DNA of 37,860 bases. Origin: JBGPJM01 sp041485385. Lineage in GTDB: Bacteria > Planctomycetota > Phycisphaerae > Phycisphaerales > UBA1924. Shown here piece after piece: positions 28,149 to 36,166 of this stretch. The stretch lies in the NCBI GenBank assembly GCA_041485385.1, contig JBGPJM010000023.1, positions 1-37,860 of the forward strand, given 5' to 3'. The position numbers and the translations under genes are program-made. A model generated the notes under the pieces. The model did not search any database. It was not told where the DNA came from and worked only from the letters and a program-made list of their open reading frames with translations. Every line of letters begins with the position of its first letter. Within the stretch, counting starts at the first letter, position 1.

Positions 28149-29069
28149 TCAGTGCCGCTGGGGTCGTGCGCACAGGACCTGCAGCGCGCCGGGCTCGGTG
28201 GTGATCGAGAGCGGGGTGGTGTTGCCGCACGCCCCGTCTGTGCGCGGGCCCTGCGGGGCGGGGGCCTCTCTGTCGAGTTGGTACGGAAGCGGGCCCGCGC
28301 CTGACTCGATGCTGATCGTGCGGCCCGTGCGGTACACCAGCGCCCGCCGGTGCACATGCCGGCGCAGGCGTGAGGCCAGCGCCCAGCCGATGAGGCGGAC
28401 GCGCGTACGCGCGGGGAAGAAGACGACGTCGAGCAGGCCGTCGGTCATCGAGGCGTGCAGGGCCGGGTCCACGCGCATCGCGTACTGGCGCGAGTTGCCG
28501 ATGATGACCAGTCCCGGCCGCTCGTGCACGATCGGCTCGCCGTCGACGATGATGGTCAGCGGCGACAGCGCGGGGGAGTAGACCTCGGCCAGGAGCGGCC
28601 GGATGTACGACCAGTGGCCGATCGACCCCGTCCGGGCGTAGGCCATCCGGTGGACGACGCTGGCGTCGACTCCGACGCTGCACATCAGGACGAACTCCCG
28701 CCCATTGACGCGCCCGATGTCGGCGTGGACGATCCGGCGTTGCGCCAAGGCTCGCAGTAGCGTGCCGGGGCGTCTGTTCATCCCGAACTGGCGCGCGAAG
28801 AGGTTCTCGGTACCCATGGGGACCTGGTACACCGGCGTGCCGGCAGCAATCGCGGCCGGCGCCGCGTGGTGGAGCGTGCCGTCGCCGCCGACGATGACCA
28901 GCGCGCCGGACCCGGTCAACAGTCCCGGCAGATCCCTGTCCGCCGCCTCGCCGGACTCGAGCACCGCCACCCGGTGCCCGCCGGCCGCCAGGGCGCGCGT
29001 CAACGCCTCGGCGGCACGAGCGCCGCGGCCGCGCCCGGACCGGGGGTTGAAGAGCAGGGCTACATCCAC
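28149..29069 (-). CDS. Diacylglycerol kinase-family lipid kinase
   Basis: A 306-residue protein of the DAGK catalytic family (YegS/DgkB type), which phosphorylates diacylglycerol or a related lipid with ATP at the membrane surface. Key segments are F-N-P-R-S-G-R-G (residues 7-14), the nucleotide loop G-G-D-G-T (61-65) and M-G-T-E-N-L-F-A-R (85-93), the family's G-T-x-N-D-x-A-R in slightly altered form (Leu for Asp). The second domain begins around V-D-A-S-V-V-H-R and includes I-I-G-N-S-R-Q-Y-A. Translation starts at a GTG ending at 29069, directly before M-D-V-A-L-L-F-N-P. It lies 68 bases downstream of the HU gene on the same strand. The exact lipid is not determined by the sequence. Confidence 0.88.
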   Translation of the reverse strand: MDVALLFNPRSGRGRGARAAEALTRALAAGGHRVAVLESGEAADRDLPGLLTGSGALVIVGGDGTLHHAAPAAIAAGTPVYQVPMGTENLFARQFGMNRRPGTLLRALAQRRIVHADIGRVNGREFVLMCSVGVDASVVHRMAYARTGSIGHWSYIRPLLAEVYSPALSPLTIIVDGEPIVHERPGLVIIGNSRQYAMRVDPALHASMTDGLLDVVFFPARTRVRLIGWALASRLRRHVHRRALVYRTGRTISIESGAGPLPYQLDREAPAPQGPRTDGACGNTTPLSITTEPGALQVLCARPQRH

Positions 29070-29137
29070 CGGCTAAAGCGTAGACGCAAGAAGACAGGTC
29101 ACAGCCCTCAAGCCGGCGGCGCCGCAGACGGTCGCCG

Positions 29138-29527
29138 TCAGGACCTGCCCGCGCGGGCCTTCTCTTTCTTGACGGTCTTGCCGCGGGCCGCGATCTTGTC
29201 GCCGATTTTCACGACGATGCCGTTCGCACCCCGCGACTCGCTCGAGGAATCGATCTGTTTTTTCATCAGCCGCCCCACCTTGAACTTGACGGTCTTGCGC
29301 GGCGGGACCTGCACGGGCTCGAGGGTCTTGGGGTTCTGGGCGATCCGGGGGGCCCGGCGCTTGATCTCGAAAACGCCGAAGTCGCGGAACTCCAGCCGAT
29401 TGCCCCGGCCCAGTTCAACGATCACCTGGTCCAGGAACGTCTGGATGACCGTCTTAACCTCCACGCGCTTGTACTTCGTGACGTCGGAGACGCGGTCGAT
29501 CAGGTCTTTCTTGGTGACGGTGGCCAT
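29138..29527 (-). CDS. HU/IHF-family DNA-binding protein with basic C-terminal tail
   Basis: A 129-residue nucleoid-associated protein. The fold begins M-A-T-V-T-K-K-D-L-I-D-R-V, continues with L-E-F-R-D-F-G-V-F-E-I-K, and has the arm R-I-A-Q-N-P-K-T-L-E-P-V with the N-P that intercalates into DNA, then P-R-K-T-V-K-F-K-V-G. The normal family ends near residue 93; about 35 extra residues follow, ending in a Lys/Arg-rich tail (K-T-V-K-K-E-K-A-R-A-G-R-S). I prefer the ATG ending at 29527 because AAGGG lies about nine bases upstream; an ATG six codons earlier has none. A strong promoter sits 165 bases upstream. It would bend and compact DNA as a dimer. Confidence 0.95.
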   Translation of the reverse strand: MATVTKKDLIDRVSDVTKYKRVEVKTVIQTFLDQVIVELGRGNRLEFRDFGVFEIKRRAPRIAQNPKTLEPVQVPPRKTVKFKVGRLMKKQIDSSSESRGANGIVVKIGDKIAARGKTVKKEKARAGRS

Positions 29528-29831
29528 GTCATTGCCCTTGCCCATGCAGCCGGCTCTGCGCGGGCGGCCGAGCGCCCATACGCCGGGTGCCAAAGGAACG
29601 AGAAGCGGAATCAACGAACCAGTCCCCGCCCACGAGGCGACAATCAGAACTGACTGCCGCGACATGGCGGCGCAAGGCCCGACGAGCCGTTCAGTATCGC
29701 AGACTCCGGGGCGGCGGTCAATGACGATGTGACGGAAGGCACCGGCCGCGTCGGACCGTCTCCCTCCGGGTCCGGGGGGGGTCCGACCCGCCCGCATTCC
29801 CAACGGGCGCGCCGGGTGGGTGCCGCCGCAC
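29528..29831. other. Intergenic region upstream of the HU gene
   Basis: These 304 bases contain the minus-strand HU promoter (listed separately) and a leader of about 158 bases. The part nearest the barrel-protein stop codon holds no recognisable element. No RNA gene or riboswitch was recognised in the leader. Confidence 0.4.
29693..29721 (-). promoter_or_regulatory. Sigma-70-type promoter of the HU gene
   Basis: Read on the minus strand, TTGACC (29721-29716) and GATACT (29698-29693) are separated by exactly 17 bases. This is a near-consensus housekeeping promoter pointing at the HU gene, whose ATG is about 158 bases past the expected start point. The diacylglycerol-kinase gene downstream could be read from the same promoter. 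Confidence 0.7.
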
Positions 29832-30770
29832 TCAGAACCGGATGACCAGTTCGACGAACGCCCCCGCCATCGCGCCGCCGTACATGAACTCCCCGGCGTC
29901 CTTGCCATCGGCGAGCGAGTACAGAACCTGGCGCCAGCCGAGCTGAATCCCGACGCTGGGAGTTGGGCGCCAGGTCACGCCGTGGATGATCTCGAAGCTG
30001 TACGCGGAATGCTCTGGGAAGGGGAGCCCACCGCCGGACAGCTGCACGTCGACGGAGAAGTCGCGGAAGAAATCGAGTTCGGCGCGAACGCCGATGAGTG
30101 GCTCGACGAACAGTTGTTGGGTCTGCTCGGCCGCACCGCCTCCCCCGCCGGGGGACGGGAGTCTGTGGATTCCGAACTCCACCTCGGTGAGGCGGAGTCC
30201 CGCGACAGCGAAAAGGCGGAGCACGATGTCGGCGCACTCGGTGGGGGCGGAGGAGCGGGCCTTGTAGTCAATGGACAAGATGCGGTAGCCGACGTCGAGC
30301 TGGAAGGTCGAGAAGTCGAAGGAGTTCACGAGGTTGTCGCCCGGCGCGACGGCAACGTCGCCGAGTGTGAACGACGAATCGGCGACCGTGTCGACATCCC
30401 TGGAGTAGGCCGCGCCGGAGAACATGAAGCGGAAGTCGCCGGCCCGGATCGTAGCGGCACCGGCCGGGGAAAACTGGGGCGAATCGAGGTTGAGCCGCTC
30501 TACGCGGACGCTGTCACCGGCCACGGCGCCCGAGGCGGGGAGCTTGAGCTTCCCGCTCGGGGAGGTCCACCACAGGGTGGGCTCGATCTGGATAGTCCAC
30601 TGCGGGTCGCAGCTGCACAGGGCGCTGGGCGTACCGTCGATCGGTGGCGGAGCGGAAATGACGGATCGATCCTCCTGCGCCGCGGCGGTTCGCACTCCGA
30701 TCAGCGCGCCTGCCAGCACCACGCCGATGAATGGCCAGCGGCGGTGAACGTCGATGCATGAACTCGCCAA
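29832..30770 (-). CDS. Predicted outer-membrane beta-barrel protein
   Basis: A 312-residue exported protein with no family I can name. No ATG lies near the signal peptide. A TTG ending at 30770, with GGAG nine bases upstream, gives R-R-W-P-F-I-G-V-V-L-A-G-A-L-I-G-V followed by a cleavage site after A-A-A-Q. The mature part alternates hydrophobic and polar residues in strand-like stretches (W-T-I-Q-I-E-P-T-L-W-W, F-R-F-M-F-S-G-A-A-Y, F-Q-L-D-V-G-Y-R). It ends A-F-V-E-L-V-I-R-F, with a terminal Phe typical of the assembly signal of outer-membrane barrels. A Pro/Gly linker is present in the middle. It diverges from the ArfB gene. A porin-like or surface role is inferred. Confidence 0.62.
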   Translation of the reverse strand: MASSCIDVHRRWPFIGVVLAGALIGVRTAAAQEDRSVISAPPPIDGTPSALCSCDPQWTIQIEPTLWWTSPSGKLKLPASGAVAGDSVRVERLNLDSPQFSPAGAATIRAGDFRFMFSGAAYSRDVDTVADSSFTLGDVAVAPGDNLVNSFDFSTFQLDVGYRILSIDYKARSSAPTECADIVLRLFAVAGLRLTEVEFGIHRLPSPGGGGGAAEQTQQLFVEPLIGVRAELDFFRDFSVDVQLSGGGLPFPEHSAYSFEIIHGVTWRPTPSVGIQLGWRQVLYSLADGKDAGEFMYGGAMAGAFVELVIRF

Positions 30771-30901
30771 GGTGGGGAACTCCAGCCTGAGTGCGCCAGG
30801 GTCATGAGCATACTCGCACCGGAGGCCGGTGAGTGGCCTGTGTGCTGCAGAGATATGCTCGTGCCGGCCCGCCGGTGGTCGGAAACGCGGAGTGCGCCAC
30901 G

Positions 30902-31339
30902 ATGAACGAGGTGGAGATCGCGCCGGGTATCGGAGTGGCCTCCGCAGCGCTGCGGTTCGCGTTCTCGCGGAGTTCCGGCCCGGGAGGGCAGAACGTGAAC
31001 AAGGTCTCCACCAAGGCGGAACTGCGGGTGGCGCTGGTGGATCTGCCGCCAGGCGTGAGCTGGCAGGCGCGGGAACGACTGACGAAACTGGCGGGATGGA
31101 GGCTGCTGGAGCAGGGCGAGCGGGGTCCGGAACTGCTCGTCGTGAGCGACTCGGAACGCTCCCAGGCCCGCAATCGCGCGGCCTGTCTGCAACGGCTGCG
31201 TGAACTGCTGGTGGCGGCGATGGCGGAGCCCAAGGTTCGCCGCAAGACACGCCCAACCAAGGGAAGCCGCGAGAGACGACTGGAGTCGAAGAAGAGGCGC
31301 GGAGAGATCAAGCGAGGACGTTCGACGGACGGGGAATGA
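30902..31339 (+). CDS. arfB: ArfB-like peptidyl-tRNA hydrolase (ribosome rescue)
   Basis: A 145-residue release-factor-like protein. The G-P-G-G-Q-N-V-N-K segment places the catalytic GGQ at residues 28-30, and the C-terminus is a highly basic tail with K-V-R-R-K-T-R-P-T-K-G-S-R-E-R-R-L, very like ArfB/YaeJ. It has no codon-recognition domain, so it should act on ribosomes stalled without a stop codon: the tail enters the empty mRNA channel while GGQ hydrolyses the peptidyl-tRNA. The ATG at 30902 gives a length close to the enteric protein; the frame's earlier ATG at 30833 adds 23 non-family residues. It is divergent from the barrel-protein gene and converges with the sugar kinase. Confidence 0.92.
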   Translation: MNEVEIAPGIGVASAALRFAFSRSSGPGGQNVNKVSTKAELRVALVDLPPGVSWQARERLTKLAGWRLLEQGERGPELLVVSDSERSQARNRAACLQRLRELLVAAMAEPKVRRKTRPTKGSRERRLESKKRRGEIKRGRSTDGE

Positions 31340-31360
31340 ACCCGTTGAGAACGAGCAGTC

Positions 31361-31383
31361 GACCCCTCTGAACAGGGGGTGTC
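31361..31383. terminator. Weak hairpin between arfB and the PfkB gene
   Basis: CCCCT (31363-31367) can pair with AGGGG (31374-31378) around a six-base loop, with possible further pairing through a bulge to GAC/GTC. There is no T-run. It lies between the stops of two convergent genes, which is the only reason to suspect termination. Confidence 0.25.
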
Positions 31384-31401
31384 GCAGGTCCGGCGGGCCT
31401 C

Positions 31402-32358
31402 TCAGGAGGGTTCCTGCTGCGTCCGAAGGAACTGCCGGACGACATCAAGGGCAGGGACGCCGGCGGTCGCGCCCGGCGCCTGGATGGAGTGCATGGCGAC
31501 CGCGTTGCCGCGCCTGGCCGCCTCCGCGATCGGAAGATCCTCGTGGAGTGCCGAGATGAATCCCGCGGCCCAGCAGTCGCCGGCTCCGGTGGCGTCGACA
31601 ACGGTGGAGACGGGGAAGGAATGGACGATCGTCTCGCGGCCTGTCGCGTCGAGAATGAAGACACCGCGCTGGCCGAGCTTGATCACGACGTTGCGGGCCC
31701 CCGCTCTCTGGAACGCCCGTGCGGCGGTCGCCGGGTCATCCTGACCGGAGAAGGCGCTGGCCTCGGATTCGGACGGGAGGAAGTAGTCCAGATGCGGGAG
31801 AACAGGGTCCAAGCGCCTGCGCCACTCTGATCGGGGCATGGATTCAACGTACACGGTGTCGAGGAGCGTGGTCGCACCGTGGGTACGGGCGCGAGCGAGG
31901 AGGTCGGCCGCCGGTGGGCCGTCGAGCGTGTCCATGAGCATGGCGCCGGTGACGAAGACCAGACGGCGTTGCCCGAGCGCCCGCGCCGGGACATCGGCGG
32001 CGGAGAGGACCGCGTTCGCGCCGGCCGTATGGAGAAACGAGCGCTCGCCGCGCGAGTTCACCGCGGCGAAGCTGAAGGAGGTGGATCGTGCCGGGTCTCG
32101 CGCAACCAGGGCCGCCGAGACCCCTTGGCGCTCAAGCTCGCTGACGACGAAGTCGCCGAGCATGTCGGCGCCGACCCGTGCCACGACGTCGCACGGCACA
32201 CCCAGCCTGGCCAGAGCGATGGCGCAGTTCACGGCGCAGCCGCCGGTGGTGGTCGTGAGGTCGCTGAAGAATCGCAGGCCGCCGGGGCCGGGGAACTCGT
32301 CCACCGGGCGAGCGATGGCGTCGACGGTGGCGATGCCGATGATAAGAACGTCGTGCAT
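31402..32358 (-). CDS. PfkB-family carbohydrate kinase
   Basis: A 318-residue ribokinase-fold sugar kinase. Features are the N-terminal M-H-D-V-L-I-I-G-I-A-T-V-D, the glycine pair T-G-G-C-A-V-N-C-A-I-A-L-A-R-L-G, and the C-terminal active site V-V-D-A-T-G-A-G-D-C-W-A-A-G-F with the catalytic Asp. It would phosphorylate a sugar or nucleoside hydroxyl with ATP in the cytoplasm; the sugar cannot be told from sequence. The ATG ending at 32358 gives a standard N-terminus. The gene lies 29 bases after the Tat/NHL gene on the same strand and is probably cotranscribed, suggesting that the sugar is released or sensed by that exported protein. This last point is only context. Confidence 0.88.
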   Translation of the reverse strand: MHDVLIIGIATVDAIARPVDEFPGPGGLRFFSDLTTTTGGCAVNCAIALARLGVPCDVVARVGADMLGDFVVSELERQGVSAALVARDPARSTSFSFAAVNSRGERSFLHTAGANAVLSAADVPARALGQRRLVFVTGAMLMDTLDGPPAADLLARARTHGATTLLDTVYVESMPRSEWRRRLDPVLPHLDYFLPSESEASAFSGQDDPATAARAFQRAGARNVVIKLGQRGVFILDATGRETIVHSFPVSTVVDATGAGDCWAAGFISALHEDLPIAEAARRGNAVAMHSIQAPGATAGVPALDVVRQFLRTQQEPS

Positions 32359-32387
32359 GCGCAGGGGGCGATGAGGGCGGCGGCCGC

Positions 32388-33449
32388 TCAGCTTACTTTC
32401 TTGAGCTTTGTCACCCGCCCGACCTCGACCCATTCGACGACGAAGATGCTCCCCTCGTGGTCGAAGATGGCGCTGTGCGGGGCGACAAACTTGCCGGGGA
32501 TGAACTGTTCGCGGGGCTTGTCTCGGAGGGCGTAGTTCTGGCCGTCGCCGAGGTGCACGATGAGCTTGTTGTCCTTGTCGAAGATGGTGACCCGGGCTTC
32601 GAGGTCGGGGATGACGACCTCGCCGTTGCGGAAGTGGAAGTGGCACGGGGACCGGAGCTCGTCCTTGACGAATCCGGCGTGGCGCCCGCCGAGGGTGAAG
32701 TACTGGAGGCGCCGGTTGCTGCGGTCGGCAACGAGCAGCCTCGGCTCCTTGTCCGGCCCGGCGCCGCGCGTGTCGATCATGAGGCCGTGGGGGCAACTCA
32801 CCTGGCCGCGTTCGGCGCCGGGGCCGCCAAAAGAGCGGAGGTAGTCGCCCGCGGCGTTGTGGTGGTGGATCCAGCTCTTCCCGTAGCCGTCGGCGACGTA
32901 GATGTCCCCCGCGTGCAGGAACCCCTCGGGGACCACCGCGATGTTGGTCGGGTGGTATTCGCCCTGGCTGTTGTAGAGACCCGATTCCTCGGGGTGATTC
33001 CGCGTCCACACCGGTTCGCCATCGAGGGTGGTTTTCGCCACCACGCCGCGCGGCGGATCGGCCAGGTACAGGAACTCCTCCCGTCCTTCCCTGTTGATGT
33101 GCAGCCCGTGCGCGCCGCCCTTGAACTCCGCGCCCCACGAGCGGATGAACCTGCCTTCGGGGTCGAAGACGACGATGGCGTCGTCGCTGGCGCTGCCGGC
33201 CCCGATGGTGTTCTTGACATAGATGCGGTGCTGGGCGTCCTCGCACACACCGTGCGTGTTGCCGTATCTATACCCGGGGGGAAGCTGGCCCCAATCGTGG
33301 ATCACCTGGTAAGTGTGGTCGCCGGAACCGACCGTGATATCACGCTTTCCCGATTTGTCGCCCGAGGCACCCAAGAGGATGCGCGGCGCGGCGGCGGCGA
33401 GGGCCCCGACACCGATGGTCTTGACGAACGTGCGGCGGGTGGTGCGCAT
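32388..33449 (-). CDS. Tat-exported NHL-repeat (six-bladed propeller) protein
   Basis: A 353-residue protein beginning M-R-T-T-R-R-T-F-V-K-T-I-G-V-G-A-L-A-A-A-A, a twin-arginine signal (R-R-T-F-V-K), so it is exported folded. I chose the ATG ending at 33449, with GGAG seven bases upstream; an ATG two codons earlier lies too close to that site. The mature part has NHL-type blades, including N-T-H-G-V-C-E-D, I-V-V-F-D-P-E-G-R-F, G-D-I-Y-V-A-D-G-Y-G, H-G-L-M-I-D-T-R and A-I-F-D-H-E-G-S-I-F. Related proteins are binding scaffolds or lyase-like enzymes (peptidylglycine-lyase and SMP-30 relatives); no catalytic assignment is made. It is the first gene of a pair with the PfkB kinase. Planctomycetes encode many such proteins. 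Confidence 0.83.
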   Translation of the reverse strand: MRTTRRTFVKTIGVGALAAAAPRILLGASGDKSGKRDITVGSGDHTYQVIHDWGQLPPGYRYGNTHGVCEDAQHRIYVKNTIGAGSASDDAIVVFDPEGRFIRSWGAEFKGGAHGLHINREGREEFLYLADPPRGVVAKTTLDGEPVWTRNHPEESGLYNSQGEYHPTNIAVVPEGFLHAGDIYVADGYGKSWIHHHNAAGDYLRSFGGPGAERGQVSCPHGLMIDTRGAGPDKEPRLLVADRSNRRLQYFTLGGRHAGFVKDELRSPCHFHFRNGEVVIPDLEARVTIFDKDNKLIVHLGDGQNYALRDKPREQFIPGKFVAPHSAIFDHEGSIFVVEWVEVGRVTKLKKVS

Positions 33450-33612
33450 AAGCATGCTCCAGCGTCGGGTGCAGACCCAACGCGCCCAGTCTACCGCGAA
33501 ACCCGGCACGGCCGCCAGCCGGCGCACCACACCCCTCCCTCGCCTCGCCTGGAGATATGCGCCGGCCTGAGCCGGGAGGCGCCGCTCCCAAACGGACGGC
33601 CGGCACGATGGC

Positions 33613-34359
33613 TTACTTGCTCCCGACGTCCGCCCCGACCTCACGGACTACCCGTATGCGACCGTCCTCGTCCTCGATCGCCACGCCCAGCTCGTGCAGG
33701 GCGTAGAGCGCGGCCTGCTGCTCAGCCTGCTTCTTGCTCTGGCCCCAACTCGACTTGAATCTCCGGGCACCGATTTCGACGCAGACCTCGAAGCACTTGG
33801 AGTGGTCCGGGCCCTTCTCGTCGAGCACGACATAGCTGGGTGTGTCGTTGAACCACTGCTGCGCATGCTGCTGGAGCACCGACTTGAAGTTCTCCTGGTG
33901 GCCGCTGGCCTCGGCACGCTCGATAAGGGGGCGGAGGACCGGCCCCAGCAGCGCCCGCGCGGGCTCCAGCCCACCGTCGAGGTAGATCGCGGCGATAAGC
34001 GCCTCCAGCACGGCCGCGGCGAGCGACGGCGGGAGCGACTGGCTGGTCTTCATCCCCTTGCCGAGGCTGAGCAGTGAATCCAGGCCCAGGTCACGGGCGA
34101 TCGCCGCGCAGGTCTGGCGAGAGACCACGGTAGATTTGATCTTGGTCATCTCACCCTCGAGCAGCGCCGGAAACATCTCGTAGATGAGCTCGCAGGCAAC
34201 CAACCCCAGGATTGTGTCGCCGAGGAACTCCAGCCGCTCGTTGGAGGAGAGGCGGCATTCCGCCACCGAGGCGTGGGTCAGCGCCTTGCGGAGCAGGTCC
34301 GGGTCGCGGAAGGAATAGCCAAGCCGCCCCTCGGCCTCCAGCCGCGTTTGGTCGGTCAT
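33613..34359 (-). CDS. rnc: Ribonuclease III (one metal-ligand Asp replaced by Ala)
   Basis: A 248-residue double-strand-specific endoribonuclease that matures rRNA and processes structured mRNA. The catalytic domain has N-E-R-L-E-F-L-G-D (E41, E44 and D48, equal to enteric E38, E41 and D45), E68, and E119 (equal to E117). The residue equal to the enteric metal-binding D114 is A116, in S-L-A-A-A-V-L-E-A-L-I; the codon is GCC at 34012-34014. Residues ~165-230 are a double-stranded-RNA-binding domain (Y-V-V-L-D-E-K-G-P-D-H, K-K-Q-A-E-Q-Q-A-A). The ATG ending at 34359 gives the normal N-terminus. On the minus strand TTGACC and TACACT lie just upstream, but with a poor 13-base spacing. Activity may be reduced or use a different metal shell. 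Confidence 0.94.
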   Translation of the reverse strand: MTDQTRLEAEGRLGYSFRDPDLLRKALTHASVAECRLSSNERLEFLGDTILGLVACELIYEMFPALLEGEMTKIKSTVVSRQTCAAIARDLGLDSLLSLGKGMKTSQSLPPSLAAAVLEALIAAIYLDGGLEPARALLGPVLRPLIERAEASGHQENFKSVLQQHAQQWFNDTPSYVVLDEKGPDHSKCFEVCVEIGARRFKSSWGQSKKQAEQQAALYALHELGVAIEDEDGRIRVVREVGADVGSK

Positions 34360-34853
34360 ACAGCACACATGTCGTGCCGGCCCGCCTGAGTGTAGAGGCG
34401 GAGCGGCGGTCAACACACCGGGGGCAGCCAGCGACCACATTGGTCGCCGTGCGGCCTTGACAGCGTGGACGCGCCTGCTCGTTGGCCGAACCGGATCCCG
34501 CCCAACCCCCACCCGGCCCCGGTATCACCTTTTCGGATGGCGTGGGGACCGAATCCCTGCGGCGGCCAGCGAGCAATCGCGCCCATTTCGCGGGGTTGCA
34601 CTCATCCCCGCAACTTCACTCAATATATCGTCAAAACCCCCTGGGACACCTCCACCAAAGAGAAACACTGTCACTTTCTCGGCTTCTCCCCGTCGGAACC
34701 CTCGCCGAGAGCGGACCGGTCCTGGGGTCAAGCGGCGGTGCTCACTGGCCTGCGCGAGCGGTGTGATCTATAGTGCAGGCCCGCCGCGGCTCGCTGAAGC
34801 GGCGGTATCCAAACAGAATACGAGTATCAAGAACGTTCGCACGAGGCACGATC
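34360..34853. other. Divergent intergenic region, rnc / rpmH
   Basis: This 494-base stretch separates two divergent genes and is noticeably AT-richer in its second half. On the plus strand TATAGT (34769-34774) is a candidate -10 box for rpmH about 80 bases before its start, but the -35 position is poor. On the minus strand TTGACC (34408-34413) and TACACT (34389-34394) could serve rnc, with a spacing of only 13. Reading frames here look like chance. No rnpA, tRNA or other RNA gene was recognised. Confidence 0.4.
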
Positions 34854-35003
34854 ATGCACTACCCACATCGCGTCAGCAAGATCAAGCGGAAGCGCTCCAT
34901 CGGTTTCCGGGCGCGGATGCAGACAAAGAACGGACGGAAGCTCATGAACCGCAAGCGCCGCGCCGGTCGGTCGCTCAACGTCGCGGACAAGAAATACTCC
35001 TGA
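34854..35003 (+). CDS. rpmH: Large-subunit ribosomal protein bL34
   Basis: A 49-residue, very basic protein of the 50S ribosomal subunit. The conserved core reads K-R-K-R-S-I-G-F-R-A-R-M-Q-T-K-N-G-R-K, followed by R-K-R-R-A-G-R. Family members are about 44-49 residues, so the ATG at 34854, with GAGG about ten bases upstream, is preferred over longer frames. The N-terminus (M-H-Y-P-H-R-V-S-K-I) departs from the usual M-K-R-T-F-Q-P-S. In most bacteria rnpA follows rpmH immediately; here a terminator follows 30 bases after the stop and lipA faces it. Confidence 0.95.
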   Translation: MHYPHRVSKIKRKRSIGFRARMQTKNGRKLMNRKRRAGRSLNVADKKYS

Positions 35004-35033
35004 TCAGATTGAGTTTCCCGGTTGACAACGGCA

Positions 35034-35066
35034 GCGGCCCGGTCATCGCGACCGGGCCGCTTTGTA
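35034..35066 (+). terminator. Intrinsic terminator after rpmH
   Basis: GCGGCCCGGTC (35034-35044) pairs perfectly with GACCGGGCCGC (35050-35060) around the five-base loop ATCGC, giving an 11-bp stem followed by TTTGTATT. It is the strongest terminator structure in the window and lies 30 bases after the rpmH stop. Confidence 0.85.
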
Positions 35067-35188
35067 TTCCGGCCGATCTCCGTCGTCGCCACGAGGCTCA
35101 GTAGTTCTTTCCAGGAGGCGCTCGGCATGTTGGCACGCTTGTAGATCGCCGGCGGCGTCCGCGCCTTCGGGTTCGCCGCGGCTTCGAC

Positions 35189-36166
35189 TCAGCGACCGGC
35201 CGATTTCGCGGAATCGAGGATCGTGGCCATCCGCTCATGGTTCCGGCGAGCCTCGCCGGTGAGCCGCTCGGCCTGGTCATCGGCGTGGTAGCTGGAACGG
35301 ACCAAGGGGCCGGATTCAACCACCCTAAACCCCTGGTTCAGACCCTCTTCACGGAACGCGGCGAAGGTCTCGGGGTGAACCCACCGGTCGATAGGAAGGT
35401 GGTTGCGCGTCGGCTGGAGGTACTGGCCGATCGTGAGAATGTCGCACGAATCATTGCTCTCCGAGCGCGTGGCTCGCTGAACCTCGGCGATCAACGCGAG
35501 CACCTCGGAGTCCTTCTCGCCGATGCCGACCATGATGCCGGTCTTGGCGACCCGCCCGGCCTGCTTCACGCGCCGGAGAAGCTCGAGCGAGCGATCGAAC
35601 TTGGCGCTGGGACGGACCGCGGTGTACATCCGCCGCACGGTCTCGAGGTTGTGGTTGATGATGTGGGGCCGGGCGTCGATCACCATCTGCAGCGCCGCTT
35701 GGTCGCCCTCGAAATCCGGGATGAGCACCTCGATGGACATCTCCGGACAGGCCTGTCGGACGCGCACGATCGTCTCGGCCCATACGGCGGCTCCGCCGTC
35801 CGGGAGCTCGTCCCGGTTGACGCTGGTGATGACGACGTGCCTGAGGCCCATGAGCGCGAGCGACTCGGCGACGCGCCGGGGCTCGTCAAGATCGAGCTCG
35901 CCGGGTCGACCCGTCTTGACGTTGCAGAAGCCGCAGGCACGGGTGCAGGTGTCCCCCAGGATCATGATGGTGGCGACCCCGCGAGCCCAGCACTCACCCA
36001 TATTGGGGCATCCCGCTTCCTGGCACACAGTATAGAGACGGTGGCCATCGATGATCTCTTTGAGCCGGTTGTAGCCCGGCCCGCCCGGCGCCTTGGCGCG
36101 GAGCCACGTTGGCTTCCGCTTCGGCGCGAGCTGGTGGGGAGTCTCGGGGGAGTTATTGAGGACCAT
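35189..36166 (-). CDS. lipA: Lipoyl synthase
   Basis: A 325-residue radical-SAM enzyme that inserts two sulfurs into protein-bound octanoyl groups to make lipoyl cofactor. Both clusters are present: the auxiliary cluster ligands C48, C53 and C59 (C-Q-E-A-G-C-P-N-M-G-E-C) and the radical-SAM ligands C74, C78 and C81 (C-T-R-A-C-G-F-C). The R-S-S-Y motif at residues 290-293 supplies the Ser ligand of the auxiliary cluster. Other family segments are T-S-V-N-R-D-E-L, D-F-E-G, H-N-L-E-T-V and T-K-T-G-I-M-V-G-type sequence (K-T-G-I-M-V-G-I-G-E). I took the ATG ending at 36166 (M-V-L-N-N-S-P); an ATG ending at 36304 would add 46 atypical residues. lipB is not in the window. The gene stands alone, facing rpmH. 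Confidence 0.95.
   Translation of the reverse strand: MVLNNSPETPHQLAPKRKPTWLRAKAPGGPGYNRLKEIIDGHRLYTVCQEAGCPNMGECWARGVATIMILGDTCTRACGFCNVKTGRPGELDLDEPRRVAESLALMGLRHVVITSVNRDELPDGGAAVWAETIVRVRQACPEMSIEVLIPDFEGDQAALQMVIDARPHIINHNLETVRRMYTAVRPSAKFDRSLELLRRVKQAGRVAKTGIMVGIGEKDSEVLALIAEVQRATRSESNDSCDILTIGQYLQPTRNHLPIDRWVHPETFAAFREEGLNQGFRVVESGPLVRSSYHADDQAERLTGEARRNHERMATILDSAKSAGR

Noticed and set aside
34859..35128. An 89-codon minus-strand frame over rpmH and its terminator
   Set aside because: It is antisense to a conserved ribosomal protein gene and crosses the terminator hairpin; no family resemblance.
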